From the NCBI GenBank assembly GCA_032164295.1, contig JAJHTX010000010.1, positions 992,001 to 1,056,000 of the forward strand: DNA of 64,000 bases. The letters are read 5' to 3'. Shown piece after piece: positions 42,746-53,540 of the stretch. Made by a program: the position numbers and the translations under genes. Numbering within the stretch: position 1 is the first letter of the stretch; each line of letters opens with the position of its first letter. This DNA is from Inonotus obliquus (lineage: Eukaryota; Basidiomycota; Agaricomycetes; Hymenochaetales; Hymenochaetaceae). The notes below the pieces were generated by a model. It saw only the letters and a program-made list of their open reading frames with translations. It was not told the DNA's origin and made no database searches.

Positions 42746-43092
42746 GCTTGTAGTTTGATGCAAAGTATAGCAACTACCAGCTAGGGAAACATGCAAAATT
42801 AGATAACGTCCTTTGCGAGGTGCTGGCTGAATGCCACCAGGTCCCTTGGGACTCTGCAGACCGATTTCCTGTTCCCTGAGCGAGGCTGAATACCGATTTT
42901 ACGAGAACTAGTACTGGCAAGTAGTGTCTACTGCTGATAACTTGAAGAACTGATGTTGCATAGTAGGCAAGCTGCATTTGGTACATCGCAATATTGCTTG
43001 TTTGCATTGGCAGCGAGACGTGACACCGTGGAGAAACAACTAGTTGGGCCTCATGCCTTCACAAGTATGTTTAGGTGTAAACGACATACTTA

Positions 43093-43284
43093 GGCCCCGC
43101 TCGGCTGCACCTGTTAGCTAACGGGGAGCCCCGTTAACTGACTTGTCACAGGCTGTCACAGAGCTCTTTTGCAGGCAATGCGATCCATCGCGTCACGCTT
43201 TTTGTCACTTCCTGTTAGCTAACCTCGCTTAGCAACTTTCCCATACGCCAAAAAGTTAGCTAACAGGTGCAGCCGAGCGGGGCC
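43093..43284. mobile_element. PIF/Harbinger (Tourist)-like MITE, copy A, 192 bp
   Basis: The element has a perfect 30-bp terminal inverted repeat starting GGCCCCGCTCGGCTGCACC and ending GTTAGCTAAC, and TTA is duplicated on each side (43090-43092, 43285-43287). A 3-bp TWA target duplication with a GGSC..-type end is characteristic of PIF/Harbinger and Tourist MITEs. A further CTGTTAGCTAAC occurs inside. There is no coding capacity. It sits between the divergent repeat-exon gene and the P450. The paralogous empty site is at 58400-58402. Confidence 0.9.
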
Positions 43285-43500
43285 TTATACGGCATACGGT
43301 CATGTGATATTGATCAGCTGCGCGATACAATCGCACCAAATGCATCCCTGTAGTTGCCCTGCCATCACCCAGACGGACGCTTGGTGCCAGACGGATATCC
43401 TCCAGGTGGCGCAATGCATCGAAGCACTCATTTACATTGGACATGCAAATCATTCGTCAACACTGTCCTTGCGATATCATGAAGTAACTGCGGCATAACG

Positions 43501-45557
43501 ATGGAGTTTTCCCTCCGGACTTGCGTCGCTTTGTCTTTATTCGTGCTCTATCAGGTTCGATGCTTGACGAAGAGAGAGATTAGGCTTCCACCGAGTCCTC
43601 CAAGTCACCCATTTATTGGACATGCATTGAGAATTTCCGAAGAACGAGACATGGAAGACCTTCGCAGAGTGGGGAATGTATGGTGAGTTCCGTTCGCTTC
43701 TGTTGGATTGAAAATGAGATCATGGACTTCTCGACTTCAGGTGTCACTGTCTTCGCTAAGGTGCTAGGACGAGCACTAGTCATCATAAACTCTGCGTCTG
43801 TTGCCCGCGACTTGATGGAAAGAAATACCGCAGATGACATACAGTACTAATCGATTTACAGGATGGGATGGGGTGTTTTCCTCCCTTCCCTGCCTTACGG
43901 CTCCATCGAATTCCGGAAACAGCGCCGCACGATGCAACAGCACCTCGGTCTAACTGCCGTTCGCACCTATGATGGAATTATGGAAGAACGCACACGATTA
44001 TTCCTTCATCGCCTTTCGATCTCTCCGGATACTTTCCACCATGACGTCCATGGATACAGTTGATGCCGTCATAATTGTTTCACTTTTTTGCTCAAGAGCC
44101 CTGCAGACACATCGCCAGCATCATAATCAAGGTCGTTTATGGCCATGAAGTGACCGGGAATCCCGTGGATGACCAGCTCATCAAGTTGAACGAGCAGGCT
44201 TTAAAGTTATCAGGGGAGGCAGGTACCCTTGGGGCGACCTCGATTGACTTCTTTCCTTTCCGTGAGTGACGAATGGAGTTGCAAGTTATGAGTTACCTGA
44301 TTTTCGCCTCGTCCGTTCGCCACGTGCCTGCAGTGGGTTCCAGGAATGGGCCTGAAGCGAAAGGCTTCACAAGTCCAGATTGTGCGAGTCGTTGTTTCGT
44401 CTCCGTTCGAGAAAGTGAGATTGGAAAGGGTAACATCTTCTATTCTTATTTGAGTCGCTGTCGTGTTGACGCTTATGAACATTTGAATGCTGCAGGAATA
44501 ACGAAGCACAGTATTGTCGACCAGCTCTTGGATGGATGAATATGATGGCTCCTCTGATGTAAGTGCCGAAGAGGAATTTTTCAATTTGCCGGTACATTCT
44601 ACAATGGTGAGTTGAGACTAGCAGCGGAATTTATCGAGCGCTGACTGATTACCGCGAATAAGTTGGGACCGATACCGTAAACTGAAATTCCTTTCACAAC
44701 TAAAGCTGAATGCCGATTGTTCGGATTAGACAGGGACTGCGCTTCAGATTTTTTTTTTGACGATGGTCTTCAATCAGGATGTACAGAAGCGGGCTCAGAG
44801 GGAAACAGACCGAGTTATTGGTATCGACCGCCTTCCTTCCTTCATTCAGTGACAGGTCAAATCTACCGTACATCGATCGTATTGCGAAGGAAGTGTTGCG
44901 GTGCGTTTTTCTGAATTACATTTGCGTGATTGTAATCTGACAACCATTTGCAGCGTCCATCCCCCGTTCCTCTCGGCGTTCTCCATCGGTCTGTTCAAGT
45001 TGATGAATATCGTGGATGGACAATTCCCAAATCCATGATCATACCCAACATCTGGTGAGCCTTGGTTGGCAGTGGGAAGGAAGTCTGGGATACTCAATTC
45101 AGATGACGTCCATAAGGTACATGATGAGGGATGAAAGTGATTTTCCCAACCCGGAAAGATTCGATCCCGACAGGGCACGCAGCCCGAGAGGAAGTAAGGA
45201 GTGATGTAGAAGATCTCATCTCTCCGGTCTTTGGTTTCGGGAGAAGGTAACAAACTCCCTTAGAATTCGATAATTGACAGTTGAAGGTACTGATGCGATT
45301 CATAGGTCTTGCCCGGGTCGCGCCTTTGCGGAAGCAAGTTATGGATTACATTGGTAAACGTTTTGGCGACTTTCGACATTCTTCCATGCAAGAATCCCGC
45401 AACCGTGGAGGACATTCTTCCCACTGTCGAGTATAAAGGTGAAGCCATCAAGTAAGTAAAGGATTTCCGATTTTACATGACCGCCGGACATTCAATACAA
45501 ACACTATTGTATAGTTCGGTCAAGCCCTTCAAGTGCAGGATCGTTCCCAGGGGCTAA
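43501..45557 (+). pseudogene. Cytochrome P450 pseudogene, copy A (full length, broken)
   Basis: The start encodes a membrane anchor (SLRTCVALSLFVLYQV) and proline hinge (LPPSPPSHPFIGH) of a microsomal fungal P450. Further parts are MGWGVFLPSLPYGSIEFRK, the J region QDVQKRAQRETDRVIG, the K helix KEVLR (ExxR), PLGVLH, the PERF motif in FPNPERFDPDR, and the haem loop FGFGRR|SCPGRAFAEA split by an intron. The end is VKPFKCRIVPRG-stop at 45557. Lesions relative to copies B and C: a 51-bp deletion at about 43849 that removes an exon end and its 5' splice site; a 4-bp duplication (TTCA) near 44846 before the K helix; and a lost base just after the haem loop near 45339. Inference: it cannot make a normal enzyme. 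The original substrate cannot be told; it resembles the large CYP64/CYP5144-like monooxygenase groups of basidiomycetes. Confidence 0.87.
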
Positions 45558-46099
45558 AGACTTGCGCAGATAGCTGGAGGATTTCAGAATAACCATAAGA
45601 TCTGAGTCATATTGTTGTGGTTTGTCTTGTCATATTCTTTGCCTCAAGCACCGATGACTGGACCTTTGGAATACTGAGTGTATGTTGCATGTCCGAGAAC
45701 CTGGTGTCCAGGTGGGCCTGGTGACTGTGTGGAACCTTGATCGTCAAGCGATGCCAACGATGCCAATGCCACATAGAGTACAAGCACTGGCAGAGTAAGA
45801 ACGGAAGAACAGAAGAACGGCATAAGGCTGGAGAAAAGAGTGCAGCACCATCTTGAAGCCGAATCGTAACTCTTATAATACAATTCTGGTCAGTAAGTTA
45901 GTAAGTAGGTTGCATGGTGTTACGCTCCGTAAAGACAATTGTCTTACCACCTCGCCTTACCTCTCATAATACTCTTATCTTATCTCTATCGTAATCTCAT
46001 ATTCATGTTCATTTTCTTGTAATCTCATATTCGCATGTTCATTCTCTTGTATTCTTACATAAAAAATTCTTGTGCTTTACGTGTTTACGTGATTTCGCA
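45558..46099. repeat. 3' flank of P450 copy A, also duplicated at copy C
   Basis: This is inverted-homologous to about 55,500-56,090: shared stretches include the TCCGAGAACCTGGTG and GATGATCGTCAAGCGATGCC-like runs, an ACTTACTGACCAG region and TTTACGTGATTTCG. It shows that copies A and C were duplicated together with downstream DNA. No gene is seen. Confidence 0.75.
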
Positions 46100-46162
46100 T
46101 TCAAGTCCTTCAAGTCCTTCAAGTCCTTCAAGTCCTTCAAGTCCTTCAAGTCCTTCAAGTTC
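46100..46162. repeat. 9-bp minisatellite (TTCAAGTCC)6-7
   Basis: Six perfect 9-bp units plus a variant. The matching position in copy C (about 55,487-55,497) has only a single unit, so the expansion is specific to copy A and lies right at the homology boundary. Confidence 0.9.
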
Positions 46163-46843
46163 TTTAAGTTATACATCTATCAAAGGTCAATGGTCAATGG
46201 TCAAAAGTCAAAAGTCAAAGATCAAAAGGATAGTATTACCAAATGCAAATGAGAGTAATGTGAAAGGACAACGTGAAAGGACAGAGTCGCAGAAATATAG
46301 GATCGGCAGTGAGGTGAGGTGAGGTGAGGTGAGGTGAAGTGAGGTGAAGTGAGGTGAGGGAAGCGTGCGTGATGAGGAAAGTGAAGTGGGCGGGATGAAG
46401 AAAGTGAAGAGGATAGGAGTATGAGAGTATGAGAGTATGTATGAGTGCCAGAGTGGCGAGAAAGTGGAGGGGAGAGGGTGAGGGAGGTGGGGGAGGTGAG
46501 GTCCGGCATGTACACAGCACATGAACATTGAAGTTGTAAGTTGTAATTCGGAAGTCGGAAGTAAGTAAGTAAGTAAGTCGGAAGAAGGTAAGAGAAAAAG
46601 TAAGAAAGGCCTAGGGAGGAAGGAAGGGATAACACTAACTAACTAATATATTTATAGCACACCGTACTCATAAAGGGGTCAGGTCAGAGATCAGTCAATC
46701 AGTCAATCAGTCTTGGTTAGGTACAGATAAGTGGAAGAGTAAAGAGTAAAGAGTAACGAGTAAAGAAGTAAAGAGAGATAGACGGTTAGATCAAGTCCGA
46801 ACCACTTGAAAGATACTCATATCATCTATACATCTATACATTC
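46163..46843. repeat. Microsatellite-rich 3' flank of the channel gene
   Basis: Contains (GAGGT)n with GAAGT variants at about 46,308-46,362, GTATGA repeats near 46,422, (GTAA)n near 46,560 and GAGTAAA repeats near 46,735. Open frames through it translate repeat units only. The part nearest 46,843 is probably the channel gene's 3' untranslated region. Confidence 0.7.
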
Positions 46844-49800
46844 CTAAACATTCCTATACGCCCCCCTCCCCGCCAAATTCCCTGCCAAATTCATCGTACT
46901 ATCATTCAAAGTATTCGAAGAACCTTGTCGATTATGAAGCTGCGGCCGAGGCTGAGGCTGAGGAGGATTATGAGGATTATGAGGACCAGGTCGAGATCGA
47001 GGTCGATGTAAAGAAGCCTCCCGATCTGCGTATGTCCCTTGTTGTGAATGTGGCGGGTACGTCGGTGCGTGGTCGTATTCTCGTTGTTGCTGTTGCTGTT
47101 GCTGGCCTCCGTGACCGTATTGTTGTTGACCGTGACCGTATCGTTGTTGACCGTGATCGTACTGTTGTTGACCGTATTGTTGACCACGATCGTATTGCTG
47201 TTGTCCCTGCCTCTGTCCCTGTCCATGAGCATACCCATAATACTGCCCCTGCTGCCCCTGCTGCTGTTGATGCTGTTGATACTGCTCAAACGGCGGCGGC
47301 GGAGTAGAAGAACCCCCGCCCCCAGGAACCCCAGGAACCCCAGGAGGATACCGCGGCCTCCCCAAACTCGCCTGCGACCCATTCCCATTCCCATTCTCAA
47401 ACTGTCCAAATCCGAAATTGAAATTACCGGGGTTGTAAGATGGTAGAGATGTCGTGCTTTGCGTCGCTGCTCCTGCTGCTCCCATACCGACGCCGATGCC
47501 GACACCTTGGGGTGAAGGTGTTCTTGACCCAGTACCTGCCCCATTCCCAGTTCCAGTCCCAGTTTCGGTACCAGACCTGGCTCCCACCCAACCCTGCTGC
47601 TGCTGCTGTTGTTGTTGATCATGCAACAAAGGCAACTCATCCACATCCAACCTCAACATCTCAATCTCACTCTCATTCTTCTGCGTCCCATGTGCCAAAT
47701 ACGCATCATACCCAGGTAATCCCCCTCCCCCTCCCACTCCTCTCCCTCTACTCGAATTAGAGTTGGCGTAAAACTGCGACTTTTGATGCGTCAGCGCCGT
47801 AGCTCCACCTCCGTCGTTGAAATTGAGGATGTTAGTGGAAGCTATGGATCGTTTGTCCCAATCTAGTTCTCCACGGTCGCGTTGGTAGAGCGCGGGGTCG
47901 TATTCCAGTTCGTTCTGTTCAAAATGAGACCGAGATAAAAATGATCAGCATTCGCATTCGGGAAGAAAGCGAGAGCGAAAGAGAAAATAAAACACCGTAC
48001 CTGATGAACAGCAGCAAAGCTAATCCCACCAGGAATAACCGAAGTCTCCATCTTCCCCCCCAACCCATCCAACCCAACTTCCTCATTCCCAATGCCACTC
48101 CCACTCCCATCCCCGTTAACCCTCCCATCCCCATCAATCCGTCCATGATAAACCTCCCTCAACAACCGCATCATCTTCGCATGCACCATCGGCGTAAACA
48201 ACTCCGCATGCAACGCCGGATGTCCAAACCTCTTCTCCAACCTCCCCCCTCTCACATCTCCCCCCTCCGAATGCACCTTCGCCAGCCGCAACTCGTCTTC
48301 TGACGGTATGTACCAGTTGAATTGCGGCAGGAAGACTTTGTTGATGTAGATTTTGAACCCGAGGATCATGAAGATTGGAGGGAGGGTCGATACCCATTGG
48401 AAGGTTTTCCACCCTTCTTGGAGGCCGATTGCTAGATGTAGTAGTAGCGATGAGTACGATTGATTTTGCTTTTTGCTTTTTGCGATGGATAGAGGTGTAA
48501 ATGAATGGTAATTGACTTACTTAGAACCATAAGAGCCTGCATGAACACCACTGTCAACAAAAGTCGGTTGATGACAACGTTCCAAAGACGCTTATTATAC
48601 AACATTATCAGCCACCCTTTCCACACCTCCATGAAGGAGATAACACTTACACCGCCACTCTCGACCTTTGTAACAAACACAAACATCAACTGATACTTAT
48701 AAACGAACGAGTTGATCCAGAAGATGACAGCTGCAGCGAGAGGAACCAGCGGAGCGAGTGGTGCAAACATAATCGCGACGGAAGCCATGAAGAGCTATAA
48801 ATAAATAAATCGACATCAGAACCCCGTACTCATACTCTTCTCCTCTTTAGTTAATGTTGAAACCTACTATATTCGAGCTACCAAAGAAACGTCAGTAATT
48901 TGTATGCTGTATGCTGTATGCGATGCGACGATAAAAGCATGAGAAACAAACTCACTAATAAATCGCATACTCAAAATCAGGTGGCTGTGTCCATTCCCGA
49001 ATATCTCTCGGCGTCCGTCCGAAAAGTTTCGTCTTGATCCAGATCATAAGTAGGTTGAGACCCTGTGCGAGGTCGAACACAGCCAAGAAGCCACGTAGTC
49101 TAACGATAGAGATAGAGCACGAAGCCGAGGTCATTAGTTTGACGTTGATCTAACAACTATATGGTGTTTGAGAAGGAGAGATGGACGTACGGGAAAAAGG
49201 TGAGCCAGTAGTTTGCTTGATCGATGTATGTACTATTGATTGTGTCGGGAAGCTCTGCACCGCGTTAGAGATTACTTCTCCAAACACATCGAATATGAAA
49301 ACTCACTGTCCATGTTGTTGATGATCTCACTGAAACTCGCTCCCTTCCCAATTTGCGCTACGATCTCCCTAACGGAATCTATCAAAGACAGACACGCATA
49401 TTGTCAGCAACTCACTCTTCTAGCCTCGCCTCGCAATGCACTAGTCAAAGACAGGACGTACTGAAGATAACACCAATCAACGTGAAGATGAACAACTGAG
49501 AAATGATGAGGAACGCGAAGTAACGAGCGACGACTGCACGATCAAGTCGAGAACGAGTGCTAGCTCCTTGGTAACGCGATAACCAACGCATGACAATAGG
49601 CAAGAACCACGCGAAGAAAGCACCGACTGCAGGAGGGAGTATACCAGAGATGACCGTGAATGTCGCATGACTACCGTCTGACCAGGCTTCTAGGAATGGG
49701 ACGTAGGTTGTCAACTGAAGAACAAGAATCTGGGAGTTAGAACTTTTCCTCGCTTGTGGAAGTGTGAGGGATAGTCACGTACAGAAGTCAAGTTGGCTAG

Positions 49801-51429
49801 GAAGGAGACGATGAGGAGTGGGATTGTGTTGAAGAAGCACACGATGCATAGGTAGACCCATCCTACCGTCTTCTTCCTCGCAATCGTAGCATCAGACTTG
49901 CTCAGGTTCTCCCATATCTTTCAAAAGAAACATCAGCAACTGCTGTTTTGCTATCGAACTGCCGACTTACAATGTCCTTGGGATTCGGCGCCAACGTCAC
50001 AATAGTTCCCTTCGGCCTCTTACCGCGCAACATATGAGCGACGATATGTGCGTAAGGAACAGCTGCCATGGATGCGAAACCGTAGTTCTCTGGCTTGCGT
50101 GTGTCTATCTCCTCTCGGTATGCTTCAATAGCTGCTTCGCAACGCTTCACCTTGTTGCTAAACGAAACCCAGTTAGCACTATATTGATATTGAACCCCAT
50201 CGTACGATACTCACGTATAGAAATCAATCGCATCATACTTCTTCCCTCCAATACCCAAGAACCCTCCCTTCGTGATCATAGGCCTCTTCGTTCCAATCTT
50301 CCCGCCCTTCAAGTACCGCACAAGAATCTTCTCGAGTTCCCTTACAGCATCGTTATGAAATTCAATCAACTCCGGTAACCTTCCAACCCGTCGACCAACA
50401 TGTACACTCGTAGCAGGGTACGGAACCTGCACAGATTCCAAAACATTTCGAATACCCTCGTCGGATTGATACTTCTTCGGAACCTTTTGAATCATGAGTG
50501 TACGCGCGTAAAAGGATTGCATGTACTCTGGTGAGCGGAACCATTTGAGTCTGAGTTGGAGCATACGCTTCCAGTTCACCCAGACGAAAAACAAGACGAG
50601 GAACGTGAAAATGTATGACGCGGCGACATGAACGAATAAAATCGGACCCTGAAGGTTTCGTAGGGTGAGCATCGACAAAAAATCGCGTTTCTCCGATTCA
50701 ACTTCCTTCAGGTTGTAAATGACATTGACAGGAATGAGCATCCCGCAGCCGAGGATAGAAACCGCGGTAAATAGCCATCGGACCATACGCAGGAACCGTA
50801 AGAATGCAACCGCATCGAGACCGATTTTGTCGAGTAATTCTGGTTCCTGAGTGTGGAGAAGAGGAGGGAACCACCCAAAAAGGCTATCTGATATATTCGG
50901 TGGTTTCTTGTCGCCGACGTGGTATTTGACCTTGGGTTCATAGACGATCTGCAATGCAATGGTCAGTACCCAATGCGGGAGTAAGAAAACAACGGAACGG
51001 ATGGGTCCTTGACGCGGGGAAAGCGCTCGACCCCTAAGTAGACGACGACGAAGGCGTCATCCATCCGCGTTCCCACAAGTCATCTATATGAACGAGGACC
51101 TCCAGCTTTCCACGCGTCAAGGACACCTCTCCAGCAATCCGCTAGTCGCGAGGCCGACGTACTTTATTTCTCGGTCTTAGGATGTTAAAGACGAATATGG
51201 TCACAAGCTACAACAAACGCAAATCCCACGTCAATTCTAATCGACATTTGTTGTTAGCAACAGAGTTTTGACGCACAGAAACCACAGACATCAGTAGGAA
51301 CTGGGACCCTACAGCCGCGGGCGCCAGCGCCCGCGAAGCCTGATTCTTGTCTATAAAATCCCCAAGTACGCCCGAGTTATCATCCTGCCGTCGATACATC
51401 GTCGCTCGTAACAGGCTGTCAAAGACCAT
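46844..51429 (-). CDS. CSC1/OSCA-type stress-gated cation channel, 1,170 aa, 14 exons
   Basis: Exons: 51429-51277, 51207-51163, 50948-50215, 50157-49971, 49917-49783, 49714-49462, 49378-49307, 49254-49191, 49099-48956, 48877-48868, 48794-48651, 48590-48521, 48431-48001 and 47914-46844. They total 3,513 nt and the phase closes. The family (RSN1/DUF221, OSCA/TMEM63) forms hyperosmolality- and tension-gated cation channels in the plasma membrane. Visible: first membrane segment LLMSVVS|LVTIFVFNILRP, then IVYEPKVKYHVGDKKPP and LFGWFPPLLHTQEPELLDKI. The cytosolic loop with RRVGRLPELIEFHNDAV comes next, then PKDIIWENLSKSDATIARKK before the pore-forming helices. TFTVISGILPPAVGAFFAWF, LAVFDLAQGLNLLMIW and IMFAPLAPLVPLAAAVIFWI follow. 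The C-terminal ~330 residues are unusual: Gly/Thr repeats, poly-Gln, and a Gln/Tyr/Gly/His-rich run. Exon 10 is only 10 nt. The gene lies between the inverted P450 arms and appears intact. Confidence 0.95.
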
Positions 51430-52048
51430 TCTAGAAAGTATCGCTTCTTATAAGGTGAAGCTTTAAGAATGAAAGTGAAAGAAAGGTAGTGTGGATGGGC
51501 CAGAGTGCAGTAAAGTGCGTATGTTTGTGATGAGAAGGAGAGGAGGAAAGAGAGTGATGTGGATGTGGTCGTGAACGGCGAGAAAGTGCCGAGGGATGAA
51601 CAATTAGGAAATCGTTGTGGTGTGTATTGATTATATAATCACAAGGTTCATAACCCACTCCAACATCAATCTTTTCTTATGTATCTCTCTCTCTGGGGGT
51701 ACTCACTCGCCTCGCAAAATACAGACCAGAGTATCAGTCGACATATGACTTGATTTTCGGCTGATAATGGTAAAAAAAAGTATACATAAAACACGTGGTG
51801 ATTGTACCTGATTTTCGCAAAGCTTTTCGGTGGATTTTCAGTGCCATATATGGAATGAATGAGGAAAGAGGAAAGGATCGACGGGTGCTGCGGAGTCGGG
51901 ACCCTTATCGAAGGGTAGTGGTACCGTAGCGGCTGACTGCGGCATCATACATCCATCGATTGTGAAAGCCGCATGATACAATGCACATGCCGATATAAGC
52001 AGAGAGAGGCCCGCGTAAGCAAAATTTAGATCGTTCCAAAACTTAAAT
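51430..52048. other. Intergenic: channel promoter to inverted-repeat edge
   Basis: Upstream region of the channel gene, followed by unique DNA up to the inner edge of copy B. Nothing coding is seen. Confidence 0.4.
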
Positions 52049-52700
52049 CACAAAAGTGAAACAATTATCACGGTATCAAAGGGTATCAACTGTATCCCAT
52101 GGACGTCATGGTGGAAAGTATCCGGAGAGATCGAAAGGCGATGAAGGAATAATCGTGTGCGTTCTTCCATAATTCCATCATACGTGCGAATGGCAGTTGG
52201 ACCGAGGTGCTGTTGCATCGCGCGGCGCCGTTTCCGGAATTCGATGGAGCCGTAAGGCAGGGAAGGGAGGAAAACACCCCATCCCATCCTGTAAATCGAT
52301 TAGTACTGTGATAAGATGCAGAACTGAACTCGGGGGTAGTATGAGCCTACATATTTATCAATGTCATCTGCGGAATTTCTTTCCATCAAGTCGCGGGTAA
52401 CAGACGCAGAATTTATGATGATTAGTGCTCGTCCTAGCATCTTAGCGAAGACAGTGGCACCTGAAGTCGAGAGGTCCATGATCTCATTTTCAATCCAACA
52501 GAAGCGAACGGAACTCACCATACATTCCCCACTCTGCGAAGGTCTTCCATGTCTCGTTCTTCGGAAATTCTCAATGCATGTCCAATAAATGGGTGACTTG
52601 GAGGACTCGGTGGAAGCCTAATCTCTCTCTTCGTCAAGCATCGAACCTGATAGAGCACGAATAAAGACAAAGCGACGCAAGTCCGGAGGGAAAACTCCAT
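52049..52700 (-). pseudogene. Cytochrome P450 fragment, copy B (5' third only)
   Basis: From the start codon at 52700 it matches copies A and C: anchor, LPPSPPSHPFIGH hinge, FAKMLGRALIIINSASVTRD, then an intron with intact donor (GTAGGCTC) and acceptor, then MGWGVFLPSLPYGSIEFRKR. The match ends near 52,049 just past the ATAATTGTTTCACTTTT stretch, and unique DNA follows. The whole haem-binding half is missing, so it is a truncated relic. The reading frame across the first intron does not join cleanly in any copy with the obvious splice sites, so the true exon 1-2 junction is uncertain. Confidence 0.87.
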
Positions 52701-52916
52701 CGTTATGCCGCAGTTACTTCATGATATCGCAAGGACAGTGTTGACGAATGATTTGCATGTCCAATGTAAATGAGTGCTTCGATGCATTGCGCCACCTGGA
52801 GGATATCCGTCTGGCACCAAGCGTCCGTCTGGGTGATGGCAGGGCAACTACAGGGATGCATTTGGTGCGATTGTATCGCGCAGCTGATCAATATCACATG
52901 ACCGTATGCCGTATAA

Positions 52917-53108
52917 GGCCCCGCTCGGCTGCACCTGTTAGCTAACTTTTTGGCGTATGGGAAAGTTGCTAAGCGAGGTTAGCTAACAGGAAGTGACAAA
53001 AAGCGTGACGCGATGGATCGCATTGCCTGCAAAAGAGCTCTGTGACAGCCTGTGACAAGTCAGTTAACGGGGCTCCCCGTTAGCTAACAGGTGCAGCCGA
53101 GCGGGGCC
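52917..53108. mobile_element. PIF/Harbinger (Tourist)-like MITE, copy B, 192 bp
   Basis: As far as I can read it is identical to the copy at 43093-43284, in inverse orientation. It is flanked by TAA on both sides (52914-52916, 53109-53111). It was present before, or copied by, the exchange between arms A and B, not inserted twice. Confidence 0.9.
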
Positions 53109-53455
53109 TAAGTATGTCGTTTACACCTAAACATACTTGTGAAGGCATGAGGCCCAACTAGTTGTTTCTCCACGGTGTCACGTCTCGCTGCCAATGCAAA
53201 CAAGCAATATTGCGATGTACCAAATGCAGCTTGCCTACTATGCAACATCAGTTCTTCAAGTTATCAGCAGTAGACACTACTTGCCAGTACTAGTTCTCGT
53301 AAAATCGGTATTCAGCCTCGCTCAGGGAACAGGAAATCGGTCTGCAGAGTCCCAAGGGACCTGGTGGCATTCAGCCAGCACCTCGCAAAGGACGTTATCT
53401 AATTTTGCATGTTTCCCTAGCTGGTAGTTGCTATACTTTGCATCAAACTACAAGC

Positions 53456-53464
53456 CATATAAAC
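53456..53464 (+). promoter_or_regulatory. TATA-like box of repeat-exon gene B
   Basis: CATATAAAC, 77 bp before the start codon at 53541, as in copy A. Confidence 0.5.
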
Positions 53465-53540
53465 ACCCTCCCTTGGCCCCAGGTATGCGTCCACACCCCA
53501 AGCACCCTCCTATCGATCATCACTGCTTTCCAAGACGTCA

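Larger units (their letters stand above)
41317..44090. repeat. Left arm of a ~2.8-kb inverted duplication (copy A)
   Basis: This arm is the inverted counterpart of 52,049-54,922. The outer end matches from ATGCTTTATTCATCTTC here to its reverse complement at 54,922. The inner match fades at the ATAATTGTTTCACTTTT stretch. It carries a repeat-exon gene, a MITE and the first half of a P450. Identity is uneven: about 42,650-43,726 appears base-for-base identical to copy B, while both sides are visibly diverged. Confidence 0.9.

Noticed and set aside
42774..43007. 77-codon frame conserved identically in both arms (also at 53194-53427)
   Set aside because: It lies in the fully identical conversion-like tract where everything is conserved, so conservation says nothing about coding.
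46035..46322. Plus-strand frame translating as Ser-Pro-Ser repeats
   Set aside because: It only translates the 9-bp TTCAAGTCC array.
46208..46635. Minus-strand frames rich in Ser, Pro, Leu and His
   Set aside because: They translate GAGGT and GTAA microsatellites.
47032..47446. Open frames on the plus strand opposite the channel's C-terminal tail
   Set aside because: They are shadows of the Gln/Gly repeat DNA on the other strand and have no start or splice context.
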